Source: Pyronema omphalodes (lineage: Eukaryota; Ascomycota; Pezizomycetes; Pezizales; Pyronemataceae). Taken from it: DNA of 64,000 nt. Under the pieces are notes generated by a model. The model saw only the letters and a list, made by a program, of their open reading frames with translations, ran no database searches and was not told where the DNA came from. Where the stretch lies: positions 372,001 through 436,000 of the forward strand of contig JAJJXM010000019.1 of assembly GCA_024516155.1 (NCBI GenBank), written 5' to 3'. The translations under genes and the position numbers were made by a program. This document shows positions 1 to 12,900 of this stretch, piece after piece (the stretch's first letter is position 1; each line of letters begins with the position of its first letter).

Positions 1-2
1 AC

Positions 3-193
3 AACAACATTCTCGACGACTTCCTGAAAATCGTACGTTCCCAACGTGAGGGTCGTAAAACAGTCTCGCCTTTGAACCTTCGCCGTCGCGAAGAAGGTCG
101 TGAGAGACCTTTAATTCGTAAGTTTAACTTCCCTTTGATATGTTCGGCTTAGGTGGCGTGGCTGGTGGCATGGGATTAAGAATTATTTGCTGA
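3..193 (+). CDS. 3' end of an unidentified protein-coding gene (5' part outside window)
   Basis: An open frame enters from the left edge and reads NNILDDFLKIVRSQ followed by a charged, Arg-rich tail (EGRKTVSPLNL, RRREEGRERPLIR). Codon choice is C/G-rich at third positions, unlike the AT-rich DNA downstream, which suggests real coding sequence. Read straight through, it stops at 150-152. A GTAAGT donor at 118 and TTAG acceptor at 151-152 would remove a 35-nt intron and extend the tail to ...IRGVAGGMGLRIIC with a stop at 191-193. A 37-nt intron is inferred elsewhere in this window, so such a short intron is possible but not proven. I do not recognise the family. The C-terminus is probably basic and disordered. 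Confidence 0.45.
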
Positions 194-1335
194 TATGTGG
201 TATACATATAGCCGCCTCCCCAGTCTCTCGTCAGCTCGCTCGTAACCCAATGATCTTCAATACACAATTCGAAATGATGCCCGAAGAGGATACTTCTTAG
301 CTAGCTATCAAGCTGGTTTTTTTCTTCTTCACGGTAAATAAATTAATTCTCTAGGCGGCATGGAAATTTGCAATGGTAAAGCTAGGCGCAGCTTTCCCCT
401 CAATGCCTGATGTTTGTTTTTTATGGATATGTTATAGCGTAGCAACGGTGTTTATGGTTTCGGTTGGTTTTGGATAGCAGTTCTTTAGTTTACTTTCTTT
501 TTTTTTTCTGGATTTACTTTGATTTTTTGGGTTAAAATAACCGTTCTTCACAAAGTTCGAGATATCTTAGAATTCTTTAATCAACAAATATGTGTATAGG
601 ATATGTAGGTAGGGTATGGATAGCAGGAACGGTAGAAGGGGCGGGCTCGGGGGCTCAATGGATTAGTGAACGGAAGGGGTTCGGATTGTATGTAGCGTTT
701 GTCAGTTACATAATGGAGGCGGAATATCGGACGATACGACACGGCTGAGAAGCTTGGCGAAGCATGGGGAAGCACGGGGAAGTGTATCATCTGGGTTGGA
801 TTTTATGCAGCATCGCTTCTGTTGGCCAATTTGGCGAACCGTGGGTTGAAGTGCAGGAGGTTGTATCTAGGAACCAATAGTACAGCAGGAAACTTTATGA
901 TCTGGAAAAACTTCAGTCACCTGTTCCAATAACCTTGTTCTCATAACACTGCATTTATATATAAAAAAAAACATCGTTCGGTAAAAAAATTGAATTCCCT
1001 TCTATATAGGAGAGGAGAATTCAGCTATGAATTATTTGCTTGTATATGTAGCAAATAGCAAAAACTGATACTGAGAACTGAGAACAAAAAGTATCATAAC
1101 ATCTATTCATCTATTCATCTATCATTTAATGCCACTTTATAAATCTAGATACCCGCATCCAACGCCACATCGAAAATATAAAACCCTAGATCTCCCATCT
1201 CGCAGCAAAGTGCGAAGATAATCGGATCATGCCACACAGCCCGGTTTTCTTATCCCCCCGCAGTCTGGAAGTAGAACTATGTATGAAACCTCTGTGGTTG
1301 CAGAAACAGCTGGGTTGTTGTTCCGAGTTCGGAGG

Positions 1336-1392
1336 GTGGTGTGGGGGGTAGGGGTAGGGGTAGTGGTAGTGGTAGGGGTAGTGGTAGGGGTA
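1336..1392. repeat. G-rich microsatellite (GGGGTA / GTGGTA units)
   Basis: Consecutive hexamers GGGGTA and GTGGTA alternate over about 55 bases. The G-runs could form a G-quadruplex on the plus strand. There is no gene close by that it obviously regulates. Confidence 0.8.
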
Positions 1393-2352
1393 AAACCTGA
1401 CAGCGGCTAAGAAGGATGACATATGAGGGTTCGATACGGCACATATGTAGCATACAGCTTCAAGGTCAGACCCCGTAGGTGATAGGTGCTGTACTGGAAG
1501 GTAAGAAGTTGTATGCTCTATGATGACTTGTACATATCACACCGCCAACCTTTTGGTAGCCTGGAATTTGTCTATCACAGAGTATCACAGAGTATTACAA
1601 AGTTCTTAAACTCTCACTTTATGGTGAAGTTACTTCCATGTTATATCCAAAATTTCGAATCCTATGGGTTCCGCCGTACTCAAAGCATATCCTCCATGTC
1701 CCTGTCTTCATACCTATAAAACCGGGATAACTCGTAGGGAATTGCATAACCAGGAAAGAGAAATAAAAAGAGCGCCTATATAGGAGACATATGTTCCAAG
1801 CGCAGCCAAAACCCATCAAACACTGGAAGATAAGGCGTGAGGCATGTGCAGTGATGCTGAGAATTAGCGAACGTTTCTGTAGCGAGAAATAATGAGGCGT
1901 AGGGCTTACGAACGCGCGCGCAGTCGTCAGGGATATTGAGAAACGAGTAACGACATTATACATGGCGCCATATCAAGAAGACGGTTATGAGATTTTTCAT
2001 GGATAAATAGATTGGGTAATTGTCTGTCGATATGGCTTCGTAAATAAGAATTGGGATTAGTAAACCCTTCAATGTTAATGGGAGTTATAACTGTGTCTGG
2101 TACTCTGATACTTAAGGCGAACCGATGAATGATGGATGATACATACAAAGTTCGTCCGCTTGTAACTCATCATATAACATGCAGCTTAGATTTTACACAA
2201 CATATAAGGCTGGAAACATGGCCATGGGCCTTATTGCTTGTTGAGATTCCACTGGGACTGGGGATTATGCTTGGCCTACGTAGATTGGAGATGGAGTGAG
2301 ACTATATGATACCGCTGAGGCATGTTTAAAGGTCTATGTACTACTGTATGTA

Positions 2353-2432
2353 CGGTACTGTGACAAAAGTGACCGTCACTTTTCTGTGCTAAGCGCCGCG
2401 CGGGGTGACGGTCACTTTTGTCCAGCACCTCG
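2353..2432. mobile_element. 80-bp MITE-like element with TA target duplication
   Basis: The inner arms 2362-2379 (GACAAAAGTGACCGTCAC) and 2405-2422 are a perfect 18-bp inverted repeat. Similarity continues outward: the left end reads CGGTACTGT and the right end, reverse-complemented, CGAGGTGCTG. The element is flanked by TA at 2351-2352 and TA at 2433-2434. A TA duplication plus terminal inverted repeats and no coding capacity is the hallmark of Tc1/mariner/pogo-type MITEs. The loop is GC-rich (GCGCCGCGCGG). No related transposase is visible in this window, so the family assignment is inference. Confidence 0.7.
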
Positions 2433-2885
2433 TATGCCCTACTGATAGATACCGATGAAAAGAAGCGGTACTAAGGTGCGAAGCTTAGTTTTTCTTTGTG
2501 GTTGTGGGAAATTTTGAGGTGAAGAAAGGGTAAGGTATGGGATACGGATAACGTCATCGCGGGTAGCATGGGAAATCACTCGGCTACTATTGGCGAGAAG
2601 GTGATTTTGGTCGCGGGTTATGGGGAAGTGTGGTTATGATTTGAATGGCATGTAGATCTCAGATAACTTGAAGGTTGGTAGGATCGTTTGAATTATACTC
2701 GGATTTTTTGAGCTTGCTGTTCAAATTCACACGACAGTACAAACAGCTGCTTCATCAGAATAGTCGAGATTTCTAACATTGTAATAATTTATCGGATTTT
2801 AAGTTTGCTGGTAGTGCTTTGGAGGGGATGATAGCGAAAATTCTGGTTATGAACGATGGTATCGGTGGTTCGCTACAGAGCTCAG

Positions 2886-3003
2886 CATGGTCCGTCCGGT
2901 CCGGTCCTAACTGTGGACCAGACCGAAATGTTGTTCGCGGACCTGTCCTTTAGTAGGATCAGGACCGGCCGTCCTTGAGGCACCATAGACCGGACGGGCC
3001 ACG
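2886..3003. mobile_element. 118-bp GC-rich inverted-repeat element (MITE-like)
   Basis: The left end 2886-2901 (CATGGTCCGTCCGGTC) matches the reverse complement of 2988-3003 at 14 of 16 positions. The interior carries further GGTCCGGTCC/GGACCGG words in both orientations, so the whole segment can fold. It stands out as GC-rich in AT-rich surroundings. I could not identify a convincing target duplication, so it may be a MITE or another foldback repeat. Confidence 0.5.
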
Positions 3004-4608
3004 GGTGGCCGTGGGTGATCATGAGTGGATCACTAATGGTCACTCACAGGCGACCATCTATTACAACGCCATCTTGATTTGCCCCCGATCAGAACTTAAC
3101 AGCCATTAGCTGACAGCCAAATGTGATTTTTATGAGTCTTTTGCGTACTCAGGAACATGTCAGCAATGTCTCTGTCCTGTGAGCCATCGTGTTACATGGG
3201 GTTGCTGTCCAAAGTTTGTATGAAAAGATATTTTAGGATCATTTTGACTCAGACATTAATGAATAGCTATAGGCTCGGTGCTTTTTATTTCCTGTGGCAC
3301 TGCAAGTTTGGTACATGTTCTTATAAGATAGCGGCGAAAATTGAATAACTTTTATAATCTGAGTATTGAAGTCTAATATGTTCGGGTCGTCAGTCTCGTG
3401 AAAATTATCATACATCAACTCCAGTATATCTTGTATATACTTCCAGCCCAATAAAGTGCTTGCCTACATATATTACATCCGGATTATGCTATATATACCA
3501 CGTACAGAATAAAAGGTGTATACGTAACTTGAAGGTGCCCTTGACTGGGAATTTTCTGGTGCTACCCCTCTTCTTCCGCGAGGATTGACACTAGTAATAT
3601 ATTATTAGCCAGATTTCCGCCAGGCTTCAGCCACCTGTCCGTAAGATCTTGTGTACTCTGATTTACATCCTCTTTCAGAAATCTTTCAGGCCTCACAAGC
3701 ACCTTTCCATATCAAATTTTGCGTCGCTAGTAGCGTCTGCGGTTAACTCCAGACTTAAAACATATTATCACACACTTTCACGGTACCCCAAAACTATCTC
3801 ATGTCTTACGTACAGCTTTTTAATCAGTTTTACAGAAACGTCAACTGTATATCACCGAGAATATTTCCTACATGGTTCATATACAGTTCGTATGTATCTC
3901 AGGATCACGTCCTATCATACACAGCCACTAAATATCCAGCATCATGATAATACATACAAGACCTCAATATATAGCTTAATCCAGCGTGAATACTTAATAC
4001 CGGGATTCCTGATATATACAAGACAATTTTACGGTTATAGTAAAGCCTATAAATTTGCCATTTCGACATAAATCCTCACTCAATTTTACGTGGTGCGGGC
4101 ACGGCGTATTAACTGCTGCCACCTGATTGGTGACCAAATAATATCTACCACTGTGAAGGAATCTGCAGAATTAATATATTTTCTCTTCTAAGCTTTTCGG
4201 TCCTATTCATTATTAATCATGACGGTATTTGGTCCACACCGTTGGTCACCACCACAACTTCTTCCCTCGCTGATTTATTGTTTTTTTGAAAGGGACCGTG
4301 GGTGTATTGTTGTGTATATCTTGCTTGGCCGTTGGGAATCATGACGTTCACCGCAGGGATCATGGATGAACCCGATTGATTTCCGATGCATTGCAGCTCA
4401 AAATTTGGAAATGATGCAAAAACCGGTTAGATAGAACTTGACTCATTCGGCACTATGAGCTGAAGATTTTCCGTACACTCCAGGCAAATGGAGTTGCGTA
4501 TCTATGAAGATTTACACCGTCCTGATGCATGTCTATAGGTTTCCACCTAAAGTTAGCTGAAATATTTTTAATTTATATTGCGTGTAGCTTAATCGGCTTT
4601 ATCAACTG

Positions 4609-4679
4609 GCTTCCGTGGTGAAATGGTATCATAATTGCCTTCCAAGCAATTGGCTCGGGTTCGATTCCCGACGGATGCA
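4609..4679 (+). tRNA. tRNA-Gly, anticodon UCC
   Basis: The acceptor stem is GCTTCCG at 4609-4615 with CGGATGC at 4672-4678 and discriminator A at 4679. The D-arm contains TGGTGAAATGGTATCA. The anticodon stem ATTGC/GCAAT encloses loop CTTCCAA, giving anticodon TCC (glycine, codon GGA). The T-arm TCGGG/CCCGA holds TTCGATT, matching the pol III B box. A T-run (TTATTTTTTTC) right after the gene is a pol III terminator. No intron is present. One oddity is a T-T mismatch at the third acceptor pair, where related fungal tRNA-Gly genes would normally pair; the gene may be a diverged or slightly damaged copy. Confidence 0.9.
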
Positions 4680-7600
4680 TTTATTTTTTTCTTTAGAGTC
4701 CATATTTTATCGGTTCATACTATCTGTTTCCTTGTTTCTCTGCGTCCTCTCAACTCCTGGCCAACGATCTTCTTCCTACATATGTATACTTGCTTCCATC
4801 AGTTTCCATCCCATCCTTGCCTTCAAACTAACCCCCACTCCTAACCATGGTCCTGGCAAATGAATCGCAGATTTCCTTCCGCTTTCCAAAGATCTATCAT
4901 CTCACCCGAGCTGTGTTCGTAAGGCCGTACCGCACGCACCCACCGAAGCGTAGAAGCGTCCAAAGTTCCGAGATTACCGTGCAATAGCGGCCCGGCTTTT
5001 TTTTTCTTCACTAAACTACTGCAGGATTGTAATATGTTTCTTGGAACTAATTTCCAGCAAACCAAACCTCAACCAGTTATGATCCGTTGTTTCGAAATAG
5101 CAAAGAGGAAAAAAAAAATTTTTTTTATGTGGTGCGGTGTGAGAAAGGAATTTTCTAGAAGAAACTAATTAATTGGTTTCATGAAATTTCAAAATACGAA
5201 GCGTATAAGGTTTATGTTTATGAGGGGATGAACTACATAGATCGTTGAGATCAAGGAGATGACCCTGTTTTTCTTTTCGGTGAAAACCGTCACTTCGTCG
5301 GATACGGTACTCTGTCGTGTGCTCTTTCTCTCTTCCGGAAAAACGCTCCCTGTCTGGTTCTACGGGCTTGGCTGGCTTTCCTCCCTACTGTTCTGGTATG
5401 GCTTCCTGCCTCTCTACCTCCCTCACCCTGCCCTCTCTCCCTGTCTCCCTGTCTCCCTGTCTTCCTCACTTGCGGTCGGCAGGTCGGCAGATGCGCGGAT
5501 GCGCGGAAAACGTGGCTACATAGGGTGGGTATCAGAGCCGTATGTAGGGTACGTCACGCTGCTGCCGGAGAAAAATCCGATGGCGATGGGACAAAAAGGC
5601 GAGGGCTGCGGACTCCCCGAGCTTCACATCATCTTGCATGATGAGGCTGATTTGTAGCTGCAGATTTATGAAACCTGGATCGAGAAAATTGGTGATGGTC
5701 TATGCTGATGTGATGGGGCCCGCATACATAGATAGAGTAGGTATGTACACATCAGTATCCAGGAGATCCCTTTGAACTTTCAACTTTTCCGGTGGCCTCA
5801 GGTAAGTGCTCAGATAACTTTTTAATCCCTTGAATCATTCATGGAATTTCTAAAATCTCAATTTCGCAATTCTTAACAGTTTTTTGATGTGCTCAGTGTG
5901 ATCAGTGCTCTTGTGCCTATTTTTTTTGGTTTCCTTTATTCAGCCGAAGACATTCTGATACGTAAAGCCCACTAGAAAATTCTGGGAAAAGGAATCTATG
6001 GAAACTATGCTATTTCAATCGATTCCGAAATCAGGAATCTCAGGCCCCTCGTGAACGGAAATCTGTCAACTTGCCATGTGCGTACGACCGTGCGCAACGA
6101 AACCAGTGAAGCGCAAGAAAAGTGAGCAAGGTGAAAGCCGACGAATCGAAATTGAATCTTTATATATGTATGTATGTAGAAATGCGAGCTATTCGTCTTT
6201 TCTTCTAAGCTCATGTTCGCCAAAGCTCAACCTAAACTTCATCGAGGATTCGCTAATATGGCATGTATCGAAATTGTGGAAACCAATTGTGAAAGCGTCG
6301 GAGACGATCCATATGGTGGCCAATACATATCAAAGCTCAAATTCTGGAACCGAAAGCTGCATGCTGGGTTTGGAAAACGCCGCCGTTGGAAATATCCCCG
6401 AGACGAGAAGACCTTTTGAAAAGAAACGCCGGAGCTGGACTGGAACAGTGGTTCTTAGTATGCTGTACGTTTCCGACAGTAACTATAGACGAAGGGAATA
6501 CGAAACATATTAAGGATAATTTTTCGCTTAAGCCGTAATTAAGCTTATTATGCCATGCCATGCCTGTCAAACTTCTGTCTCTTCTGCAGGCTTCCGAAGA
6601 AATCAGAGTAGAAGTATTGATAGACATGATAAACATCAACATGCGGAGTTCCGTCGCTTTATCCTTTATCAAGTTATCATATTTTGATCAAATCCGTAAT
6701 TTTCCCAGCTTTGAGGTGCGCCAAATGCATGGAGGACAAGAGTGCCCGCAGAAAATGCAGGTACCCGAAGCTCTTATCCAGGACGATCAACGGAGAAGCG
6801 CTGTCACACTGCTGCCCGCGTGATAACTGATGCTAGAAATAGGCCAACCAGGTGCCTAGATAAACATGTTTTCGTCCATAGCTAAACTAAAGTAAACCAG
6901 CTCGGTGTAGAAGCTTGTTTCGGCGGTATGTATGATGGGTAAAGCGAAGTGAAACCGGTCCTAGGTCAGCGAAACTGAGAGCGGGGTAGCTTCCGAGCCT
7001 TGGAAGAAAACGGGTTATATATGGAATTTTATTAGAATTTGTGGGGGTACAATACTACCTAACTGAACACAAGCTTCACAAGCTTTCATGGGATTCAGTT
7101 GTGGTTGGAATTACAGGATTAGGATCTTCAAGATTTGCAGACGGTCGGGCTTTACGGGCTTCATGTGGTATGCTGCTGAATCTCGATTTCTCTGGATGCA
7201 CATTACGGACGGCCCCAGCTTGAGGTAACAGTAACTACCCGTGTGCCCGCCTGACCGCCTGCACCACCACATGCTACCAATTGAAATATCCGTAAGGAGT
7301 CGTTTCCATTTCTATTACCTTCACCGGCGATGCAAAGAGCACTTTGAACGCCGAGTGAGCAGAAGTGAAGAAGCGACCGACCGGCATTGAAAGCACTTGC
7401 CAGGCATCGTCAGGCGGCGCCAAGCCAACAAACAGCTCTCTGCATGATGCTTAACAGAGAACCTGGAAGTTGTCATATGGGGGAAAGCTAGACGACCCGC
7501 TCGCCCCACCTTTGAGCTCCTCATCACGACGCGCGGGGTTATCGTCTCTTACCACTACCTCTATTCATCGCGACCGCCGATACAAGCGAAGCATCTAATA

Positions 7601-7718
7601 ACCTCCACCAACAAGCGAACAAACCATAGATATCCTATTCCCAACGTGACGAAGCCACAATTCCCGATTATCGATATCATCAAGTCTATCTTATCACATT
7701 CCATACGAGCAAACAAAG
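4680..7718. other. intergenic region between tRNA-Gly and the E2 gene
   Basis: Apart from the tRNA terminator, nothing here is firmly supported. An ATG-started open frame at 5259-5657 (132 codons) includes a CTCCCTGT microsatellite and a hydrophobic stretch, with no recognised domain. Another at 6076-6513 (145 codons) is unrecognised. Both are more likely chance frames. The last 200 bases before 7719 are presumably the E2 promoter and 5' leader. Confidence 0.5.
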
Positions 7719-8466
7719 ATGTCAGGAAGCGCGTTGAAGAGGATTACTCGCGTATGTGTTTGCTAGGCTGCGCTATCGATAAGAGGGAAACTGATGAGGT
7801 TATAGGAATTTGCGGAGATCTCAGCAAACCCTCTAGAAGGTGTCGTCATCTTCCCTATCGATGCCGATATGTTCAAGTGGAACATTGAGCTTACCGGACC
7901 CAAGGATTCGCCTTATGAGGTATGTTTGCTCTCTCCGTCCGATGCTTTTAGGCAGGCTTTTACATAGAGCTCCACCCACCATTATTGGATTCCCGCCTCC
8001 CATAGAGATGCATACGGCTGATATTGAACGTACCTCGTTATCACAGGGAGGAAGATTCCGCCTTATCCTGACCCTACCGGATACCTACCCATTCAAGCCT
8101 CCGGTGCTATCATTTGCGACGAAAATCTACCACCCAAATGTCTCGAACGATGATAAGGGATCAATGTGCTTAGGAATTTTGCGGAGCGATGCTTGGAAGC
8201 CAAGTTGTAAAATCGTTGCTGTATTGGAGATGGCACGGGGGTTATTGTTAGAGCCGAATCCGTATGTCCCCTGCCTACTATGCGGCTGTACAGCATGGTC
8301 CCGGCGATTTTGGGAAATACGGGAGAGACGGGATATGAACCAACACATAGCTAACAATCTACATAGAGATGACGCAGTCGAAAATTCCATCGCCATGGAG
8401 TATAAGAACAACCGTGCCAATTTTGATAGAATGGCTAGGGAATGGACAAGGAGTTATGCCAAGTAG
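7719..8466 (+). CDS. ubiquitin-conjugating enzyme E2 (UBC domain), 4 exons
   Basis: Joining exons 7719-7751, 7806-7919, 8047-8261 and 8367-8466 gives a 153-aa protein that is a single UBC fold. Introns are 54, 127 and 105 nt with GTATGT donors and TAG/CAG acceptors. It starts MSGSALKRITREFAEI, the usual N-terminal helix. The HPN motif is at residues 78-80 (KIYHPN) and the catalytic cysteine is C90 in GSMCLGIL, followed by WKP. The C-terminal helix ends AREWTRSYAK, as in Ubc4/5-class enzymes. E2s accept ubiquitin from E1 as a thioester on this Cys and pass it to substrates through E3 ligases. Length equals the minimal class I E2, with no tail. The HPN-to-Cys loop (VSNDDKGSM) is slightly longer than in Ubc4. 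The exact orthologue is not resolved. Confidence 0.93.
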
Positions 8467-8645
8467 GGCTTCGCCATGATCTCATATCCAACCGTGCCGA
8501 CAAAGTTTGGTAATCTGTAAGTATTGAAAGCTACTCGAAAGTGCAGCTGTCTGTCATATCTTATCTCTCCTCTCTATCTCTCCATGAGCTTGGTAAAGCC
8601 AGAGAGCTGCTTGGCTTCACCTCGCATTCACATTCCTCAACTCGG

Positions 8646-8681
8646 CCCGATTCTGTTCTTACAGAATCGGGTCATGACCCG
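8646..8681. repeat. double palindrome (11-bp hairpin overlapping a 14-bp palindrome)
   Basis: CCCGATTCTGT (8646-8656) pairs with ACAGAATCGGG (8661-8671) across a 4-nt loop. It overlaps the perfect palindrome CGGGTCATGACCCG (8668-8681). It lies about 180 bp after the stop codon of the E2 gene and could be a 3' processing structure or a MITE remnant. Confidence 0.7.
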
Positions 8682-9816
8682 ACCGGTATTTCCCGCTGTG
8701 TTTAGCCGCGTCTGCTTTGCTAAATGTTGAGACCGGCCATAATAAGTCAACACTTTTCATTTCATCCTCCCAATATCCATACCATCGGGGAATTCTTTGT
8801 AACATTGGATGTTTTTGATTAACTGCTCACTGACGTCATTTGGATAGGTTTGTCGACGACTTGTTATAAACTAGTCCACTAGCCATGAGTTTTCATTCTG
8901 TGTCATCAGTCGTCTGGTATCTGGTGCATCGTGCATAGTGAGGAGTAGAGCAATAAGGGGGAATCGCGCGTGTGTGTGTATGTGTGAAGGATGGGTGGGG
9001 GTAAGGGGAGCGTTGTTTAACTTTCTGCATTGGGTAGTTTTGTCAGGGGTTATGATTGTAGTATGATATTACTACTGAGATACCATTAAATTTCTTAAGT
9101 AACGAGTAATAAGTTTTTACTAAGCATAATTTGCTTGCCCATAAGTTTGATGTTCTTGGAATTATTGGGGTTTTTTGGTGTAGATTTTGCAAGCTCATCG
9201 GGATTCTGATATCTGCTGAGCATAAGTTTCGGGTTCGGGAGTTGTGGATGGGGTAATTAGGGGACTGAATGATACAGCATCTGCCTGACTAACACAACAT
9301 AACATACCTATGGTAGGTGGGAGTTTCTATGGAGAAGATTTACAGAACCCGAGTGTTTTTGAATCATTTGGTATTGCATCATGAGGGTATTATATAAGGC
9401 TCGGTATGGGTTTTGTTTTTATCCGGAAATCTAGGATTACAGACCTGATGTCATGCCATGTCATCTTCATAACATCAGAACAAGGAGATTTTTCTCTTTT
9501 CATATGTATGTACGTCTGTAACAAACAGCATAAACCCGAAACTCGTGAAACTCGTGAAAGCTGTAACAACTGCAGTCTGCAAGGCTCGGCAACCCCAGAA
9601 AACCCAATAAACTTGCCAAACCCAACAAACTCTTCATGGTTACGCTGCTGCTGTTTCTGCTGCATCCACGGAACTGATTATATGTATCCATACATTCATA
9701 AATGATTTAAGGTACCTGAAGACTAAGTTTGTTTATGTAGGTTTGGATCTACATACATAAAATGGAAGGCGGAGACTTTGTGGAATTAGACTTGTGCATG
9801 GTATGGAACCATACAT

Positions 9817-9930
9817 AACCAAGTCATTGGGATATTGTATGTAACCCTCACTATCGGTGTATTGATGTATTGGGGAAACGGCATAAATATGTAGAACCAA
9901 AACCAAATCATTGGGATATTGTATGTAACC
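9817..9930 (+). repeat. 30-bp direct repeat, two copies
   Basis: The sequence AACCAARTCATTGGGATATT plus GTATGTAACC occurs at 9817-9846 and again at 9901-9930 with one difference. Spacing is 84 bp. It has the appearance of a local segmental duplication; no coding content is seen. Confidence 0.75.
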
Positions 9931-12900
9931 TGAGTATTGGAGGGCTGGAGGAGCAAAAATAACTTTGGGAAGGGGGGTTGCTTGTATTAACGTAATATTT
10001 CTTGGTTTCTTGGCTTTTTGGTGTGTTATGTGCTACAATTTTGTGCGATGTGGTCTGCTGAGAGTGGGGATTCGCTGTTCGTGTATTGGACTAGGGGAAA
10101 TATGGTGCACTGTGCTAGAGTTGAAGCTTGATGAAAATTCTATGGTTTGCTTGTGGCTGATAAGGTGGGTTTTGATGGTCGACGTCATGTTTATGTCACA
10201 TTTAATCCGAAATCTTCTGTAGAAGCCTCGAAGCCTGAAGCCCAAAATAAAAACTACAAAGCCCTATCTATTCCCTGGGGTTCTTTAAATCTTTCTAGAT
10301 AATATGAAACAGCCCTTCCTTCCGTATTAACATTCAAGTTTCAAGTTCAATCTCGGCTCGCCTATGTAATGTACGAATGTATGCATGATGCAGTTTGACG
10401 CCTTTTTACCTGCACTGCTCCGTACACCTGCATGTCCTATGGTTGTTATCCTATACTACCCTCTATCCTCTATGTATCCAACTCCAACATACCTTTCACC
10501 TCCACTTCAATATGTTCGGTTCCATGTATTGAGAATGGTAATTTGTAATTTCTTCACCCCTTTTACTGGATCTGGATGGCCGTTTCATCACCATCCTCCT
10601 CCGATACCCCCTCCTGCTGAAGTTCCTTGATCCCGTTCCTTGATTCGACAATTCCACATATTCTTTCAGCCCGCCACTGGTTGGTTACAGGTTACAGATT
10701 ACATATCAGCGCTCCTGAGAACCTGTGCGTCTGTGAGTCTGTGGCGATTCCGAAGTCTCAAAAGTTGGAACCCCTAGTCGAACCACCGATCCTCAATCCT
10801 CAATCCCCGATCCTCGATCCTGAAGCGAAGCGAAAACCGGGCACCATGGTGTCACCATAGAAGGTCAACTTTTGCTGCCCGGTCATAGTTTGCCATGGTG
10901 TGGTTATACATATTACTTGGAGATCTTTTTCCATGCAGCTCGCTTATATCGCTTCCCTAAACCCCCTAAAAGGCTGAACACCCTTCCCTTGGACTCCTAG
11001 GTACATATACGTAGAGTCCTAAATAGTCCTGGTCATTTTACTTTTACCTTGCATTACGTATGTATGTGTATATGTATGTACTTCGCGTGTGTATATTACT
11101 CGGGGCTATAATATAGTCGCCACACGCGATTCGCGCTTCTTGAGACTGAGGGAATTATCGCGTGTGGTACGTCGGCATTGTTCACAGCTAAAGTCATCTC
11201 GTCAACCCCAGTCCTCTTAGCCCGCACATACTTGCTCCCATTATGTACTCTCATTGTACCCCGCAATACACAAAATAGTGGCGACTTTTTTTTTCCTAAT
11301 CCCTTTGCGTCTTGTTTGAAACAATATCCCATAACGTTGGCTTTTTGTCCCTGACGTTGGGTTCGATATAAACCCGCGATTCAGTGGTTTAACTGGTTGA
11401 ATAATATATTAAAGGACTCTGGGGTGACAGGGCTAATGTTTACCTTTGGACTTTGTATCTTTAAAATTGATTACATACTGAGGTTTAAGATTTGGAGGAA
11501 TTGATAAGTTGATAGGTTGCAAAGGCCAAGGCCAAGACACGGCTCATGTCTCACAGCGGGGAAACAATATGTACATAACCCATACCACCCGCCAGAAAAA
11601 CTTTATTTTCGTCTTGGAATAGTTAGAATAGTTATTAGTTATGATGGGTTGTAAAGACATGTGGGATCTGCGGCATATATAGTTTCTAATATGGAAAGTG
11701 TGATAAGTGTTACAGATGGTCATATACACACAGTCGTAAGGACTCTTTATGGTTACACTCAGCACAGCCCAGCACTGTACAGACATTATTTATTACCATT
11801 ATCAATAAAGATTAGTATGGAGCTAAAGTATTACTAACGGTATCACAAACTTTATTACAACTCACCAGCTACTGCACAGTGTAGATAAAGTAACTGCACT
11901 GTCTGCATCATCTATTCCCTTACACTGCATCAAAGACCGTAGATATCTGTGGGTTAACCCGCTGTTACACATCCCATAGTCTTTATGAGAATTTAAAGAA
12001 TATATCGGTTGTTTTTTTTTTCTTTCGATCATTTCTCTTTGTTTTAGTTATTTTTGGTTTTTATTATTGCTTGACTTTGAGCTTATATGTTACATAATAC
12101 ATTCTACATCATACATGCTACATCATACATGCTATATCATACATGTTTCACCTTTTAAACAGAAAAGGCTTTTAAAACTTTCTTTTTTCCCTTTCAAAAA
12201 TTTTCTTATACTATAACACCAATAGTACATAACGCTGTTACAGTCACCAAGGCTACAGTTACCGATTACCCTCGGAGGACTATACACCGAAATATCTCTC
12301 TGTATATCAAAAGCTTAGAGATCAGCCACAAAAGGAGAGGTTGACATAAGACCGCGCCCAACTCATCCCCCTTGATAGTGATATTGAAACATATAAAACG
12401 TTTTGTACAGTTACACGAGGATTATTACATTTGTTGCACCTTTGAACTTTTTGTCTTTTGGATCGTTATGGATTGCTGTGTATGTGAAATTTCATTTATT
12501 GAAACATGATGATCTTCATGGGCTCCAAGCGATATTACAGCTACATCTATAACTACATATTCTCCTTTATTGTTGTGAAAGTAAGTTGAGTAACGTTTAA
12601 CTATTTCTTGATATTATTTGTTGTATCTTTATCACAGCAGATATTAGAAGATACTAGAATCTGTAAAAGCATCTCAAAAACTTTACACTACATAGTAAAA
12701 ATTATAACCCGCTTTCTGAAGACTTGTTTCAGCTTTAACCTTGATTTTAATATTTCGTGGGTTTCTGCATTTTTTTTTGATATTGCTTTAAGCTGAGAGA
12801 GGGGTTTAAGTTTGCATTTGTTTTGTTAGTATATATGTACATATATCTATATTAAAGTTATCAATTTTATTCCAGTTGGTTTATATTATCTACTTCAGGC

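Larger units (their letters stand above)
194..4608. other. intergenic region, AT-rich, with microsatellite and small inverted-repeat elements
   Basis: No convincing gene is seen. A G-rich GGGGTA/GTGGTA microsatellite lies at about 1336-1392. An 80-bp MITE-like element sits at 2353-2432 and a GC-rich inverted-repeat element at 2886-3003, both listed separately. The open frame at 3649-4071 lacks an ATG at its start and has no recognisable domain. The 3.1-4.1 kb part is rich in TA steps and ATATAT words and looks like decayed repeat DNA. Confidence 0.6.

Noticed and set aside
3649..4071. 140-codon frame in AT-rich DNA
   Set aside because: It does not begin with ATG, has no domain, and its composition matches the surrounding decayed DNA.
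5259..5657. 132-codon ATG frame with a hydrophobic stretch
   Set aside because: It overlaps a CTCCCTGT microsatellite and has no recognisable family; too weak to call.
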